A DNA stretch of 64,000 bases from Corynebacterium meitnerae (GTDB taxonomy: Bacteria > Actinomycetota > Actinomycetes > Mycobacteriales > Mycobacteriaceae). This document shows, one piece after another, positions 8,709-17,613 of this stretch. Position 1 is the first letter of the stretch, and each line of letters opens with the position of its first letter. A model generated the notes under the pieces. That model searched no databases, was not told the DNA's origin, and saw only the letters and a program-made list of their open reading frames with translations. The translations under genes were made by a program, and so were the position numbers. The stretch is taken from positions 39,046-103,045 of the forward strand of contig NZ_JAKMUS010000008.1 of NCBI RefSeq assembly GCF_027570075.1, written 5' to 3'.

Positions 8709-9131
8709 ATGAAGCGTCGTTTCATTGCTGCTGGCCTTGCTGCAGCCACCGCCCTGTCCCTGTCTGTCGCCCCCGCTCAGGCCGCTGATAAGCCGGGCTT
8801 GAACAAGGATTCGTCTTCCCAGGTGACGGATGCCGAAGTTCTTGGATACGCCTTCGGCCGTGTTGTGGTTGAAGGACTTTTCCCGGGGCAGGGCGTTTCC
8901 CAGCCTTACTTGGGTTCCTCTAAGGCTGGGATGTTTGACCTTCCAAAGGACAAGGCCGGTGCCCAGCAGGATCTTGGCAACGCAGTTGTGAGCTCTTTCC
9001 GCAATGACGCTAACCGTGGCTACAAGCTCGGCACCACCTACGACATCCTGGTCGGCACCGGCATCGCAGCTGCCATCCTCGCACTGCTCGGTGTTGCGCA
9101 GCAGCAGGGCATGATCAAGCTCCCGTTCTAA
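8709..9131 (+). CDS. Small secreted protein with C-terminal membrane segment, array member 5
   Basis: The 140-residue protein has the family signal peptide (MKRRFIAAGL, cleavage after AQA) and a longer, Gly-rich middle (VVVEGLFPGQGVSQPYLG). Its C-terminal block is GYKLGTTYDILVGTGIAAAILALL, ending QQQGMIKLPF. GAAGGAG at 8692-8698 precedes ATG 8709. An upstream in-frame start at 8652 would fall inside the inverted repeat and was rejected. This member has its own long upstream region, unlike members 2-4. Confidence 0.85.
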   Translation: MKRRFIAAGLAAATALSLSVAPAQAADKPGLNKDSSSQVTDAEVLGYAFGRVVVEGLFPGQGVSQPYLGSSKAGMFDLPKDKAGAQQDLGNAVVSSFRNDANRGYKLGTTYDILVGTGIAAAILALLGVAQQQGMIKLPF

Positions 9132-9149
9132 AAAGTCCGGGACTTTTTG
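9130..9149. repeat. Palindromic variant of the dispersed 20-mer after array gene 5
   Basis: This is the same AAAAAGTC-CGG-GACTTTTT arrangement as after gene 4, immediately followed by a stronger terminator. Confidence 0.6.
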
Positions 9150-9158
9150 GTCTGAACT

Positions 9159-9214
9159 AACCCCAACCACTTCTTCGTGCTCGAACTGAGTGCGGAGGGG
9201 GTGGTTGGGGTTTT
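9159..9214 (+). terminator. Intrinsic terminator after array gene 5
   Basis: AACCCCAACCAC (9159-9170) and GTGGTTGGGGTT (9201-9212) make a 12-bp stem with a 30-nt loop, followed by T residues. It closes the transcript of array members 1-5 or of member 5 alone. Confidence 0.7.
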
Positions 9215-9229
9215 GGTTTGGTGGGGGGC

Positions 9230-9239
9230 GTCGATAAGC
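9230..9239 (+). repeat. GTCGATAAGC dispersed 10-mer, intergenic copy
   Basis: The exact 10-mer follows GTGGGGGGC and precedes AAATAG, between array genes 5 and 6. All five intergenic copies in the window have G-rich DNA within about 30 bp on the same side. Confidence 0.75.
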
Positions 9240-9340
9240 AAATAGCTCCTTGAGCTGCGGTGAACATTCTATGAATGCGCTGCTTGATTGGTGGATTGGC
9301 CCTAAGCTGTGCGTGCTTGAAACTAGCTTAAGGAGTACCG

Positions 9341-9835
9341 ATGAAGTCCCGTTTTGTTGCTGTCGCGTTGGCTGCGTGTGTGCTTGGCGGGGTGGCGGCG
9401 CCGGCGCATGCGGAGGCGGGCCGACCCGTTGACCAGCGGAGTTCTGTGAAGCCGTTGTTGGAGATGAGCTCGGCGGAGAATAGTTCGCAGTACTGGTCTT
9501 TTGCCACGGATGAGGAGCTGAAAACCAAGTGGGATGAGGCCGTGCGCATGGGGTTCTTCTCCCCCACGATTGAGAAGATCTACGACCTCGAGATCGGGGA
9601 CGTCACCTGGCAGGAGCGCGAGGCGGCGAATGAGGGCAAGTTTGAGGCGAAGCCGACGGCGAATGAGGTGCTTGGCAGCTCGCTGAAGTGGGATGCCGCG
9701 CGCGGACAGCAGCTGGGCACGGCGCTGAATTGGTGGATTGCACTTGGCGTGATTGGCACTGTGCTGACTGCTGGTGTTGCGGCGTTTCTGAGTGGTGCTT
9801 TTGAGCGGGTGCCGGCGCTGCAGAACCTGCTTTAA
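9341..9835 (+). CDS. Secreted protein with C-terminal membrane segment, divergent array member 6
   Basis: The 164-residue protein has a signal peptide (MKSRFVAVALAACVLGG, cleavage after AHA) and a mature region of about 100 residues. It ends in a hydrophobic segment (WWIALGVIGTVLTAGVAAFL) with the tail ERVPALQNLL. Order and architecture match members 1-5 but the sequence is divergent, and the FQQG-IK-PF tail is absent. AAGGAG at 9330-9335 precedes the ATG. It has its own promoter region after the terminator at 9159-9214. Function unknown. Confidence 0.85.
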   Translation: MKSRFVAVALAACVLGGVAAPAHAEAGRPVDQRSSVKPLLEMSSAENSSQYWSFATDEELKTKWDEAVRMGFFSPTIEKIYDLEIGDVTWQEREAANEGKFEAKPTANEVLGSSLKWDAARGQQLGTALNWWIALGVIGTVLTAGVAAFLSGAFERVPALQNLL

Positions 9836-10011
9836 GGGTTCATTCTCCACAAGATTTCAACTGCGCTGACCTCGGCGTTGTGTATAAGTGTTCGAAAATA
9901 GCGCCTATTTAATGCTTCGGGGCAAGGGGCGTGTCGCACCCATGTGAAAGTATGTTCGCATGTGCTCAAGGTGAGTGCATGGCAACGACTTCGCTTGGGA
10001 AAGGGGGCGAC

Positions 10012-11508
10012 ATGAGTGCACCGGTAAAGACGCCAAGTTTTGCGACGGAGAACCCGTCCGATCCGGTCGCGCAAGCGCATTGGGCACTCCGCAAAGCCGA
10101 GTATGAGCTGTTCAAGGAGTACGCCGAGGGGGATGTTGAGCTGGTGGATAGCCGCGACTTCGACCAGGAGTACGCGCGGTTATCCAAGTCCACTGGCATG
10201 CCAAAGTGGCAGGTAGATAGCGCGGTCATGGCCTACATGGCGCTGCGGGAGCTGCCTGGTTTGAGGGAGTTACAGCAGGAGTTTCAACGCTTGGACCTGC
10301 CACGACTGAAGGCCCTGAGCGACGCGATGGACAGCTTCGGGGAGAACGCCACGCCGGAGGTCTACGCCGCGGTGGATGCGGTGATGGTGGAGATCTTCAC
10401 CCCGCACCGCCACAACGCCGCGCTGCCCACGGTGAGCACGATCAAAAGGAGAATCAACAAGCTCATCGCGGACTTCGACAACGCGGCGGCGTTCTGCCCG
10501 GAGAATCGGAAGGAGCGTGAGGAGCGACCAAAGAACATCCCGCCGGGCTCATGTGACGTGACCTTCCACAATGGCCGCGTTGGAGCCAACCAGAGCGGGA
10601 TGACCATGATGGGCGATATTGCCACGATGGCGATGACGAGGGCGATTATCGACGCAACTGCGCGCTCCCACGGCCTCACCCTCGAGGAGACAGTGCTCAA
10701 GCTGTTGACCGGCGAGATCACCCCGACAGGCAACGCCACCGTCAGCGTGTATGCGCCCAAAGGACCTGATGGGTCGGTGGATCTGACCAAATCCGTGTTC
10801 TTCCCCGGCTTCGGCTGGACCAATGCGGTGGCCACGGAGAAATTCCACTCGCTGGCCGGGCTGAACGGGTTTGAAGCCAAAAACCCCGCCACTTTTGTGG
10901 ACCTGGAATCCACCGCCACGCACACCGTCAACGGCCACGATGCACCCGAGAAGGTCAAAGAATTCGTGCGCATGCGCGACGGGCACTGTATCTTCCCTGG
11001 CTGCACCGTCCCCGCCCGCCGATGCCAGCTCGACCACCGCATCGCCTACGAAGAAGGTGGGCCCACCACCGCCTCAAACCTCTACTGCCTCTGCCAAAAG
11101 CACCACAACGTAAAAACCGATAAAAGGGCCTTCTACCTGCCCGATCCCTTCACCGGCGACATCGTGTGGCTCTTCGCGGACGGCACCTACGCCATCACCA
11201 AACCCGCAGGCTTCCTCCACGACCAAGTCACACTAACAGCACCGCGCTGGGTCTCCACGCTCAGCCAGGTCCGCCGTCACAAGCAAAAAGTCGCCCACTT
11301 TTACGCAAAAGCGCACAAGCTTATCGACGGCTACGAGGCCGGCACCCCCTACCCCACCACCATCGAAGCGCTGGAGAAACTCGAACAAGAATACGGCCTG
11401 AAATTCCCCTTCGCCCCCGAACCGCCAGCGCAGGAGCCTGATCCGGACTACGAGCCGCCGCCGGAAGATGATGAGGTTGCAGAGGAGGTAGATGACGTGG
11501 GTGCTTAA
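10012..11508 (+). CDS. DUF222/13E12-type protein with HNH endonuclease domain
   Basis: The product has about 498 residues. A long helical N-terminal part of the DUF222 kind is followed by an HNH domain near residues 320-365: DGHCIFPGC, then CQLDHRIAYEEGG, then NLYCLCQKHH. The Cys pairs bind zinc and the LDH/HH residues form the nuclease site. The C-terminus is acidic and Pro-rich. Such genes are common and repeated in actinobacterial genomes; their role is unclear. Start choice: ATG 10012 has AAAGGGGG 5-6 nt upstream; in-frame ATG 9979 (AAGGTGAG before it) and GTG 9931 are alternatives. One copy of each dispersed repeat lies inside the gene (10879-10897 and 11319-11328). Confidence 0.85.
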   Translation: MSAPVKTPSFATENPSDPVAQAHWALRKAEYELFKEYAEGDVELVDSRDFDQEYARLSKSTGMPKWQVDSAVMAYMALRELPGLRELQQEFQRLDLPRLKALSDAMDSFGENATPEVYAAVDAVMVEIFTPHRHNAALPTVSTIKRRINKLIADFDNAAAFCPENRKEREERPKNIPPGSCDVTFHNGRVGANQSGMTMMGDIATMAMTRAIIDATARSHGLTLEETVLKLLTGEITPTGNATVSVYAPKGPDGSVDLTKSVFFPGFGWTNAVATEKFHSLAGLNGFEAKNPATFVDLESTATHTVNGHDAPEKVKEFVRMRDGHCIFPGCTVPARRCQLDHRIAYEEGGPTTASNLYCLCQKHHNVKTDKRAFYLPDPFTGDIVWLFADGTYAITKPAGFLHDQVTLTAPRWVSTLSQVRRHKQKVAHFYAKAHKLIDGYEAGTPYPTTIEALEKLEQEYGLKFPFAPEPPAQEPDPDYEPPPEDDEVAEEVDDVGA

Positions 11509-11828
11509 AGCTCCGGGAACTTCGCGCGTGCCTCCGCCCACAGACCCTCAAAGTGGTCGGCGGTGATGCGCTCCGCCTCGATGCCCTCGAACTGGTCGTA
11601 GGTGTCCGGGTGCGGGACGGTGTCGAGGGGGCGGTTGGCGTTGCCGATGACGCGGCCGTCGATAAACGCCCCCACAATAGCGTGGTCCGGGGTGAGCTCA
11701 ATCATGCGCACCATGCGGCATTCGTGCGGGCTGAGTTCAACGAGTTCGGCGATGTTGACCACGGAACCGGCGCCGGGGATCGTCAGCGTGGTGCGGACAA
11801 AAAGTCCCGGGGTTTTTGCGTCGGGCAA
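11505..11828 (-). CDS. Hypothetical protein, uncertain N-terminus
   Basis: The frame of up to 107 residues starts at TTG 11828, 8 nt after the Rieske stop, and overlaps the HNH gene end by 4 nt. I do not recognise the family. Conserved-looking stretches are HECRMVRMIELTPDHAIVGAF and YDQFEGIEAERI. The first 12 residues (KTPGLFV) are encoded by a reverse copy of the AAAAACCCCGGGACTTTTTG element, which elsewhere sits after stop codons. The true start may therefore lie downstream, for instance at an internal GTG or ATG around residue 25-45. It could be cotranscribed with the trp genes. Confidence 0.6.
   Translation of the reverse strand: MPDAKTPGLFVRTTLTIPGAGSVVNIAELVELSPHECRMVRMIELTPDHAIVGAFIDGRVIGNANRPLDTVPHPDTYDQFEGIEAERITADHFEGLWAEARAKFPEL
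11798..11817 (-). repeat. Dispersed 20-mer, reverse copy after the Rieske gene
   Basis: The reverse complement of AAAAACCCCGGGACTTTTTG lies about 20 nt past the Rieske stop codon, inside the longest frame of the next gene. In transcription direction it has the same position relative to the upstream gene as the array copies. Confidence 0.6.
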
Positions 11829-11836
11829 TGCTCCCC

Positions 11837-12247
11837 CTACTCCCGCTCGCCGGCGAAGACGGTGCCGCCCTCTTCGGTGACGGGGGCGGGCATCATGCCG
11901 GACTTGGACGGACCGTCAACGACCTCACCGGTGGCGATGTCGAAGATGGAACCGTGGGCCGGGCAGCGCACAGTGTTGCCGTCGACCTGCGTGATCGGGC
12001 TGCCCTGGTGCGGGCAGGTGGTGGAGTATGCCACGAATTTGCCCTCAGTGGGCTGAGCGATGATGAACTTACCGACGATCACCGCACTCCCCACCGGAAC
12101 CTGCGTCGCCGCGACCTCTGCTGACGCGGGCTTACCGCAGGCGGCGAGGAACGCACCGGCAAAGGTGGTAGCGGTACCGAGGATGAACATTCGGCGCGAG
12201 CAGGTCGGGCCGGAAGGAGTCTGAGCGGCTGGGTTCTGGGCTGTCAT
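11837..12247 (-). CDS. Rieske [2Fe-2S] lipoprotein
   Basis: The protein has 136 residues. The N-terminus carries a Tat-like motif (CSRRMFIL, about residues 16-23) and a lipobox (LAAC, about 34-37). It should be folded in the cytoplasm, exported, and lipid-anchored on the outer face of the membrane. The cluster-binding motifs are CPHQG and CPAHGS, giving the Cys-x-His...Cys-x2-His ligand set of small Rieske ferredoxin-like proteins. The ATG overlaps the trpA stop (ATGA), so it is translationally coupled to tryptophan synthase. This location is unexpected, since no step of tryptophan synthesis needs an exported Rieske protein. The electron partner is unknown. Confidence 0.9.
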   Translation of the reverse strand: MTAQNPAAQTPSGPTCSRRMFILGTATTFAGAFLAACGKPASAEVAATQVPVGSAVIVGKFIIAQPTEGKFVAYSTTCPHQGSPITQVDGNTVRCPAHGSIFDIATGEVVDGPSKSGMMPAPVTEEGGTVFAGERE

Positions 12248-13085
12248 GGTTTCAGGGTAGCGCGCTTCATGGCGGTGACGTAGTCGGTGAGTTCGGTTTT
12301 CAGGGCGTCCATGTCGCGGATGGTGCCCGGGTTGGGGTGGGCGTAATCCACGTGGGCGTCGATGATCTTCGCGATAGCGGAGCCGGTGATGGCACCGGAA
12401 GCGCCGGCGGCGATGGCATCGGAAACGTGCTGCGGGGTGGAGATGCCGAAGCCGAGGAGCACGGGGGCGCCGCCGTAGGAGGTGATGTTGGCGACGACGT
12501 CCGAAAGCCCTGTCGTCTGCGATTCGTGCTCGGTGCCGGTCACGCCGTCGCGGGAGATGGCGTAGATGTAGCCGCGGGAATGGGCGGCAACGCGTTCGAG
12601 GACCTCGGGACGGGCCTGAGCAGGGGCGATGAAGACGGGATCGATGCCCGCGGCGGTGGCGGCCTCAACGAAGGGGGCGCCTTCGCGCACGGGGGCGTCG
12701 GGGACGAGGACGGCGTCGGCGCCAGCGTCGTGGAGCTCTGCGTAGAACTTCTCCAGACCGCGGACGTACGGCACGTTGGCGTAGACGAGCATGCCGATCG
12801 GGGTGTCCGGGTGGCGGCGGCGAATCTCATGGATCTGATCCAGGCAGGAATCCACGGTCGCACCACCGTCGAGGGCGCGGAGGTGGGCCTTCTGGATGGT
12901 GGGGCCGTCAGCCACGGGGTCGGAGAAGGGGACGCCGAGTTCGAGGGCGTCGGCGCCCGCGCGAACAAGCGTAGAGATGATCTCCACCGCATCGTCGGCA
13001 GATGGGTCGCCGAGCATGACGAATGGGACAAAAGCTCGCTCATTTTTTGCTTCGAGGGCTTCAAACAGTGCGGTGAAACGGGACA

Positions 13086-13086
<1 letters not shown>
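12244..13086 (-). CDS. trpA: Tryptophan synthase alpha subunit
   Basis: The 280-residue protein cleaves indole-3-glycerol phosphate to indole and glyceraldehyde 3-phosphate. The catalytic residues fall exactly at E49 (ALELGVPFSD) and D60 (VADGP). The substrate phosphate loop GFGIS lies near residue 213. Length is normal for the family. Its start overlaps the trpB stop by one base. It forms the alpha-beta tunnel complex with TrpB. Confidence 0.97.
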
Positions 13087-14393
<1,307 letters not shown>

Positions 14394-14425
14394 GTGGATT
14401 CCTCCGTGAGAATGATGAGTTCAAG

Positions 14426-15922
14426 TTAGTAGTGAAAGTTTCGGATCCGCTCAAACACGGTACGCAGCGCGCCCGCGTCCTTCTGTCCGGCCCACTCCCC
14501 TGCTTCGGCGGGGTATTCCACGCCGGAGTTGAGGTCAACGCCGAGGCAGCCGACAGACAGCGCGGCGTCGAGGTTGTCGGCGCCGATGCCGCCAGCGAGG
14601 AGGCTATGCGCGCGGACCTCGTCGGGGATGGTGCTCCAGTCGAATTCAGAGCCGGAGCCGCCGTCCTTCGCATCAAGTACAAGCTTATCGACGTCCCCCG
14701 CCAGCCCCCGCGCAATCTCCGCCCCATCGGGGTGCGACATGGAGACGGCACGCCAGATCTGAGGGGTGTTGGTGAGGGTGGAGAGGTCGGCGCGGATGGC
14801 GCGAATAAGCTCCTGCTCTGCAGCGAGGCTCCCCTGGTACGGCGCGTGGATCTGCACGGCGTGGATGGGGCCGTCGACGCTGGTGATGAGGTCAGCCCAG
14901 CCTTCGGTGCGGCGGCTGACGGCGACGTAGTGGAGGCCGGGCTCGTGCGCCATGATGTTTTTCGATGTTTCACGTGAAACATTGCGCGGGCTGGAGTCCT
15001 CGAAGATGAGTCCGCCGTAGACGGCGCCGGCGGCGCGAGCGGCTTGGGCGGCGGACCAGGAGGTGAGACCGCAGACTTTGTTGGGGCCGTAGACGAGCAT
15101 CCGGGCGGCCCAGTCGATGTCGGGGGTGCCGGTGAGTTGGGAGCCGACGAGAAAGCCGTCGGAGTGGCCGCCGAGGCGGCGGACGGTTTCCACATTGCTG
15201 ATGCCGGACTCGGAAACGATGAGGGCGCCTTCGGGCGCAAGGGGTGCAAGACGTGCGGATCGGTCCAGATCAATGGATAGATCGTGCAGGTTGCGGTGGT
15301 TAACGCCGAAGATCTTGGCGCCGAGTCTGGTGGCGCGGGCGGCCTCCTCTTCGTCGATGACTTCGGTGAGGACGTCGAGGCCGAGGCGGTCGGCTTCGGA
15401 GTGGAGGCGGGTATAGGTGGCGTCGTCAAGCACGCTCAGCATGAGCAAGATGGCGTCGGCGCCGAAGTAGCGCGCGGCGTGGATCTGGCATTCGTCGATA
15501 ATGAAGTCTTTGCACAGCACCGGGAGGTGTGTGGTGGAGGCGACGGTGGCCAAGTGGTCATAGTCTCCCCCGAAGCGGTCGGGCTCGCAGAGGACGGAGA
15601 TGCCGGCGGCGTAGCGGGAGTAGATCGATGCGATGGTGCCGGGCTCGTAGTGCTCGCGGATCATGCCGAGAGATGGCGAGGAGGACTTGCACTCCATGAT
15701 GAAGCGCGTGCCGGGGCGAGCGAGCGAATCGTAGAGCGAACGCTCGGAGCGCGGCAGGGTCAGCGGGTCCACGTGGGAGATGCGTGCCTTAATTTCGTCA
15801 AGGTGACGAAATCGGCCTTGGACAATACCCTCCAAAACCGTTGGCAGCCCCTCAGAATGGCGCACAGCGGATTTACCCTGGGCAGAGGGGATAAATTCAG
15901 AGGGGTTAAGATTAGGCGCCAT
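14426..15922 (-). CDS. trpC: Bifunctional indole-3-glycerol phosphate synthase / phosphoribosylanthranilate isomerase
   Basis: The 498-residue fusion has the IGPS domain at about 1-258 (FIMECKSSSPS, SVLCEPDRFGGD, LCKDFIIDECQI, NHRNLHDL, SESGI). The PRAI domain spans about 259-498 (NKVCGLTSWSAA, the SSPRNVS motif, VLDAKDGGSGSEFDW). TrpC-TrpF fusion is the corynebacterial arrangement, and the enzyme performs two successive steps. A parS site (14966-14981) is embedded in the codons of the PRAI NVSRET motif. A GTCGATAAGC copy (14683-14692) encodes VDK before the substrate-binding VLDAKDG segment. It overlaps trpD by 11 nt. Confidence 0.97.
   Translation of the reverse strand: MAPNLNPSEFIPSAQGKSAVRHSEGLPTVLEGIVQGRFRHLDEIKARISHVDPLTLPRSERSLYDSLARPGTRFIMECKSSSPSLGMIREHYEPGTIASIYSRYAAGISVLCEPDRFGGDYDHLATVASTTHLPVLCKDFIIDECQIHAARYFGADAILLMLSVLDDATYTRLHSEADRLGLDVLTEVIDEEEAARATRLGAKIFGVNHRNLHDLSIDLDRSARLAPLAPEGALIVSESGISNVETVRRLGGHSDGFLVGSQLTGTPDIDWAARMLVYGPNKVCGLTSWSAAQAARAAGAVYGGLIFEDSSPRNVSRETSKNIMAHEPGLHYVAVSRRTEGWADLITSVDGPIHAVQIHAPYQGSLAAEQELIRAIRADLSTLTNTPQIWRAVSMSHPDGAEIARGLAGDVDKLVLDAKDGGSGSEFDWSTIPDEVRAHSLLAGGIGADNLDAALSVGCLGVDLNSGVEYPAEAGEWAGQKDAGALRTVFERIRNFHY
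14683..14692 (-). repeat. GTCGATAAGC dispersed 10-mer inside trpCF
   Basis: This copy reads in the coding direction and is preceded by GGCGGGGGAC, the same G-rich lead as the trpE copy at 18551-18560. It encodes GDVDKL at the end of a loop, so the protein appears to tolerate it. Confidence 0.75.
14966..14981. other. parS site 1 (chromosome partitioning), inside trpCF
   Basis: This is a perfect TGTTTCACGTGAAACA, the ParB-binding sequence used near oriC. It lies wholly in coding sequence and supplies the NVSRET residues of the PRAI domain. Confidence 0.93.
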
Positions 15923-16940
15923 AATTCGCTCCCTCGTGCTTGGCCAACCATTCGCGGACGGTGCCGTTAGTCAGGAGCTCGGTGGCCTTGGTGACGCCCT
16001 CGGCCATCGTGTCGGTCATGCCGTAGAGGTAGAACATCACGCCGGCGGTGGCGGCGACGGCATCGCGGTGGGCGTCGGGGCCGGTGCCGTCGAAAATAGC
16101 GCGGATGGCTGCGGCGTTCTCCTCGCCGTTGCCACCTTCCAACTCCTCGAGAGAGTAGGTGGGCAGACCGAGGTCCTCCGGGGTGATGGTGTAGTGCTCG
16201 ATGTTGCCTTCGCGGTCCAGCTCCCAGACTTCGGTGGGGCCGTGGACGGCGATTTCATCAGTGCCGGCGCCGTGAGCGATAAGGGCGCGGCCACGGCCAA
16301 GTTCACGCATGGTTTCGGCGATAACTTGGCCGAGAGCCGGGTTGGCAATGCCCATGATCTGGTACTCAGGGCGCCCCGGTGCGAGCAGCGGGCCAAGGGT
16401 GTTGAACAGGGTGGACACACCCAGGGTCTTACGCACCGGCTGCACGTGGGCGATCGCCGGGTTGTAGGCGGGGGCGAAAAGGAACGTGAAGTTGGAGGCC
16501 TCGAACTGGCGGACAGCACGGTCCGGGTCCAGGTCAAGTGGGATATTCAGTGCTTCCAGCACGTCGGCGGAGCCGGACTTTGAGGAGACGGAACGGTTAC
16601 CGCACTTGATCATCTTTACCCCGGCAGCAGCGGCGACGAGGGAGGCGGCGGTGGTGATGTTGATGGTGTTCTTGCCATCACCACCTGTACCGGCGGTGTC
16701 CATGAGGCCCTCACCGGTGATGGGGAACGGACGGCCAGCAGCCAGGAAGGCCTTGGCGGCACCGGCGATATCGGCGAAGGTTTCGCCGCGGGTGCGCACG
16801 GTGGCAAGGAGGGCGGCGATGTGGACATCGTCATAATCACCCACGGTGAGTGGGGTGAACGCCTCGATGGCCTCCTCTAGCGAGGGGTTCTTGTTATCCA
16901 GAAAACGACGGAAAATTCCGAGGGATTTTTCACTAGCCAT
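15912..16940 (-). CDS. trpD: Anthranilate phosphoribosyltransferase
   Basis: The 342-residue enzyme transfers the phosphoribosyl group from PRPP to anthranilate. The PRPP/glycine-rich loop DTAGTGGDGKNT lies near residue 82, with KCGNRSVSSKSGSADVLEAL following. Length matches the family. It overlaps trpG by 8 nt upstream and trpCF by 11 nt downstream, the tight packing expected for a coupled operon. Confidence 0.97.
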   Translation of the reverse strand: MASEKSLGIFRRFLDNKNPSLEEAIEAFTPLTVGDYDDVHIAALLATVRTRGETFADIAGAAKAFLAAGRPFPITGEGLMDTAGTGGDGKNTINITTAASLVAAAAGVKMIKCGNRSVSSKSGSADVLEALNIPLDLDPDRAVRQFEASNFTFLFAPAYNPAIAHVQPVRKTLGVSTLFNTLGPLLAPGRPEYQIMGIANPALGQVIAETMRELGRGRALIAHGAGTDEIAVHGPTEVWELDREGNIEHYTITPEDLGLPTYSLEELEGGNGEENAAAIRAIFDGTGPDAHRDAVAATAGVMFYLYGMTDTMAEGVTKATELLTNGTVREWLAKHEGANYGA

Positions 16941-17613
16941 TGTTGCTCACCTTAACTTTCACGGATTCCTTCTTCTCTAATAACTGCCTCACACACCGCT
17001 CCAGCAGCACGGGCCCAGCCGGGGTGAGGATGGACTCTGGGTGGAACTGGAGGCCGATGGACATGCCATCGGTGGTTTCTGCTGCCATGACAACGTCGCC
17101 GACTTTGGTCTCGGTGCGGGCAAGCACCTCGATGCCGGCGGGGACATCGACGCTGCCCAGGGAGTGGTAGCGCGCCACGGGAACGAGGCGCCCTGGGGTA
17201 TCGCCGTGTTCGGGGCCACTGTCAATGGTCAGGCCGGTGAAGAGGGGGCTGGCTACGCCGGCGTCGGTAAGCGTCATTGCTTCGCTGACACCATGGACTG
17301 GGCCGCAGGGGCTGACCGTGCCACCGAAGTGCTCGATGAGAGCCTGGTAGCCGAGGCAAATGCCGAGGATGGGAATTCGGCCTTGAGCTGCGCGGATGAG
17401 GTCCATCATGCAGCCGGCGTCGGCGGGGTAGCCGGGGCCGGGCGAGAGAATGATCACGTCGGGTTCGGCGGCGAGCACCTGGTCGACGGAGACGGTGTTG
17501 CGGAACACGGTGAATTCGATGGCGGGCTCGGTGATGGTCGTGAGCGCGTCCACGAGGTTGTACACAAAGGAATCTTGGTTATCCAGCAGGACAACGCGGG
17601 CGGGCGAGTTCAT
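16933..17613 (-). CDS. trpG: Anthranilate synthase component II, glutamine amidotransferase
   Basis: The 226-residue class I amidotransferase releases ammonia for TrpE. The nucleophile is C86 in LGICLGYQ, and the His/Glu partners are in the FHPESIL segment near residue 195. The oxyanion region SPGPG is at about 57-61. Its ATG overlaps the trpE stop (ATGA). TrpG could also serve aminodeoxychorismate synthase; the operon position makes tryptophan synthesis the main role. Confidence 0.96.
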   Translation of the reverse strand: MNSPARVVLLDNQDSFVYNLVDALTTITEPAIEFTVFRNTVSVDQVLAAEPDVIILSPGPGYPADAGCMMDLIRAAQGRIPILGICLGYQALIEHFGGTVSPCGPVHGVSEAMTLTDAGVASPLFTGLTIDSGPEHGDTPGRLVPVARYHSLGSVDVPAGIEVLARTETKVGDVVMAAETTDGMSIGLQFHPESILTPAGPVLLERCVRQLLEKKESVKVKVSNNG

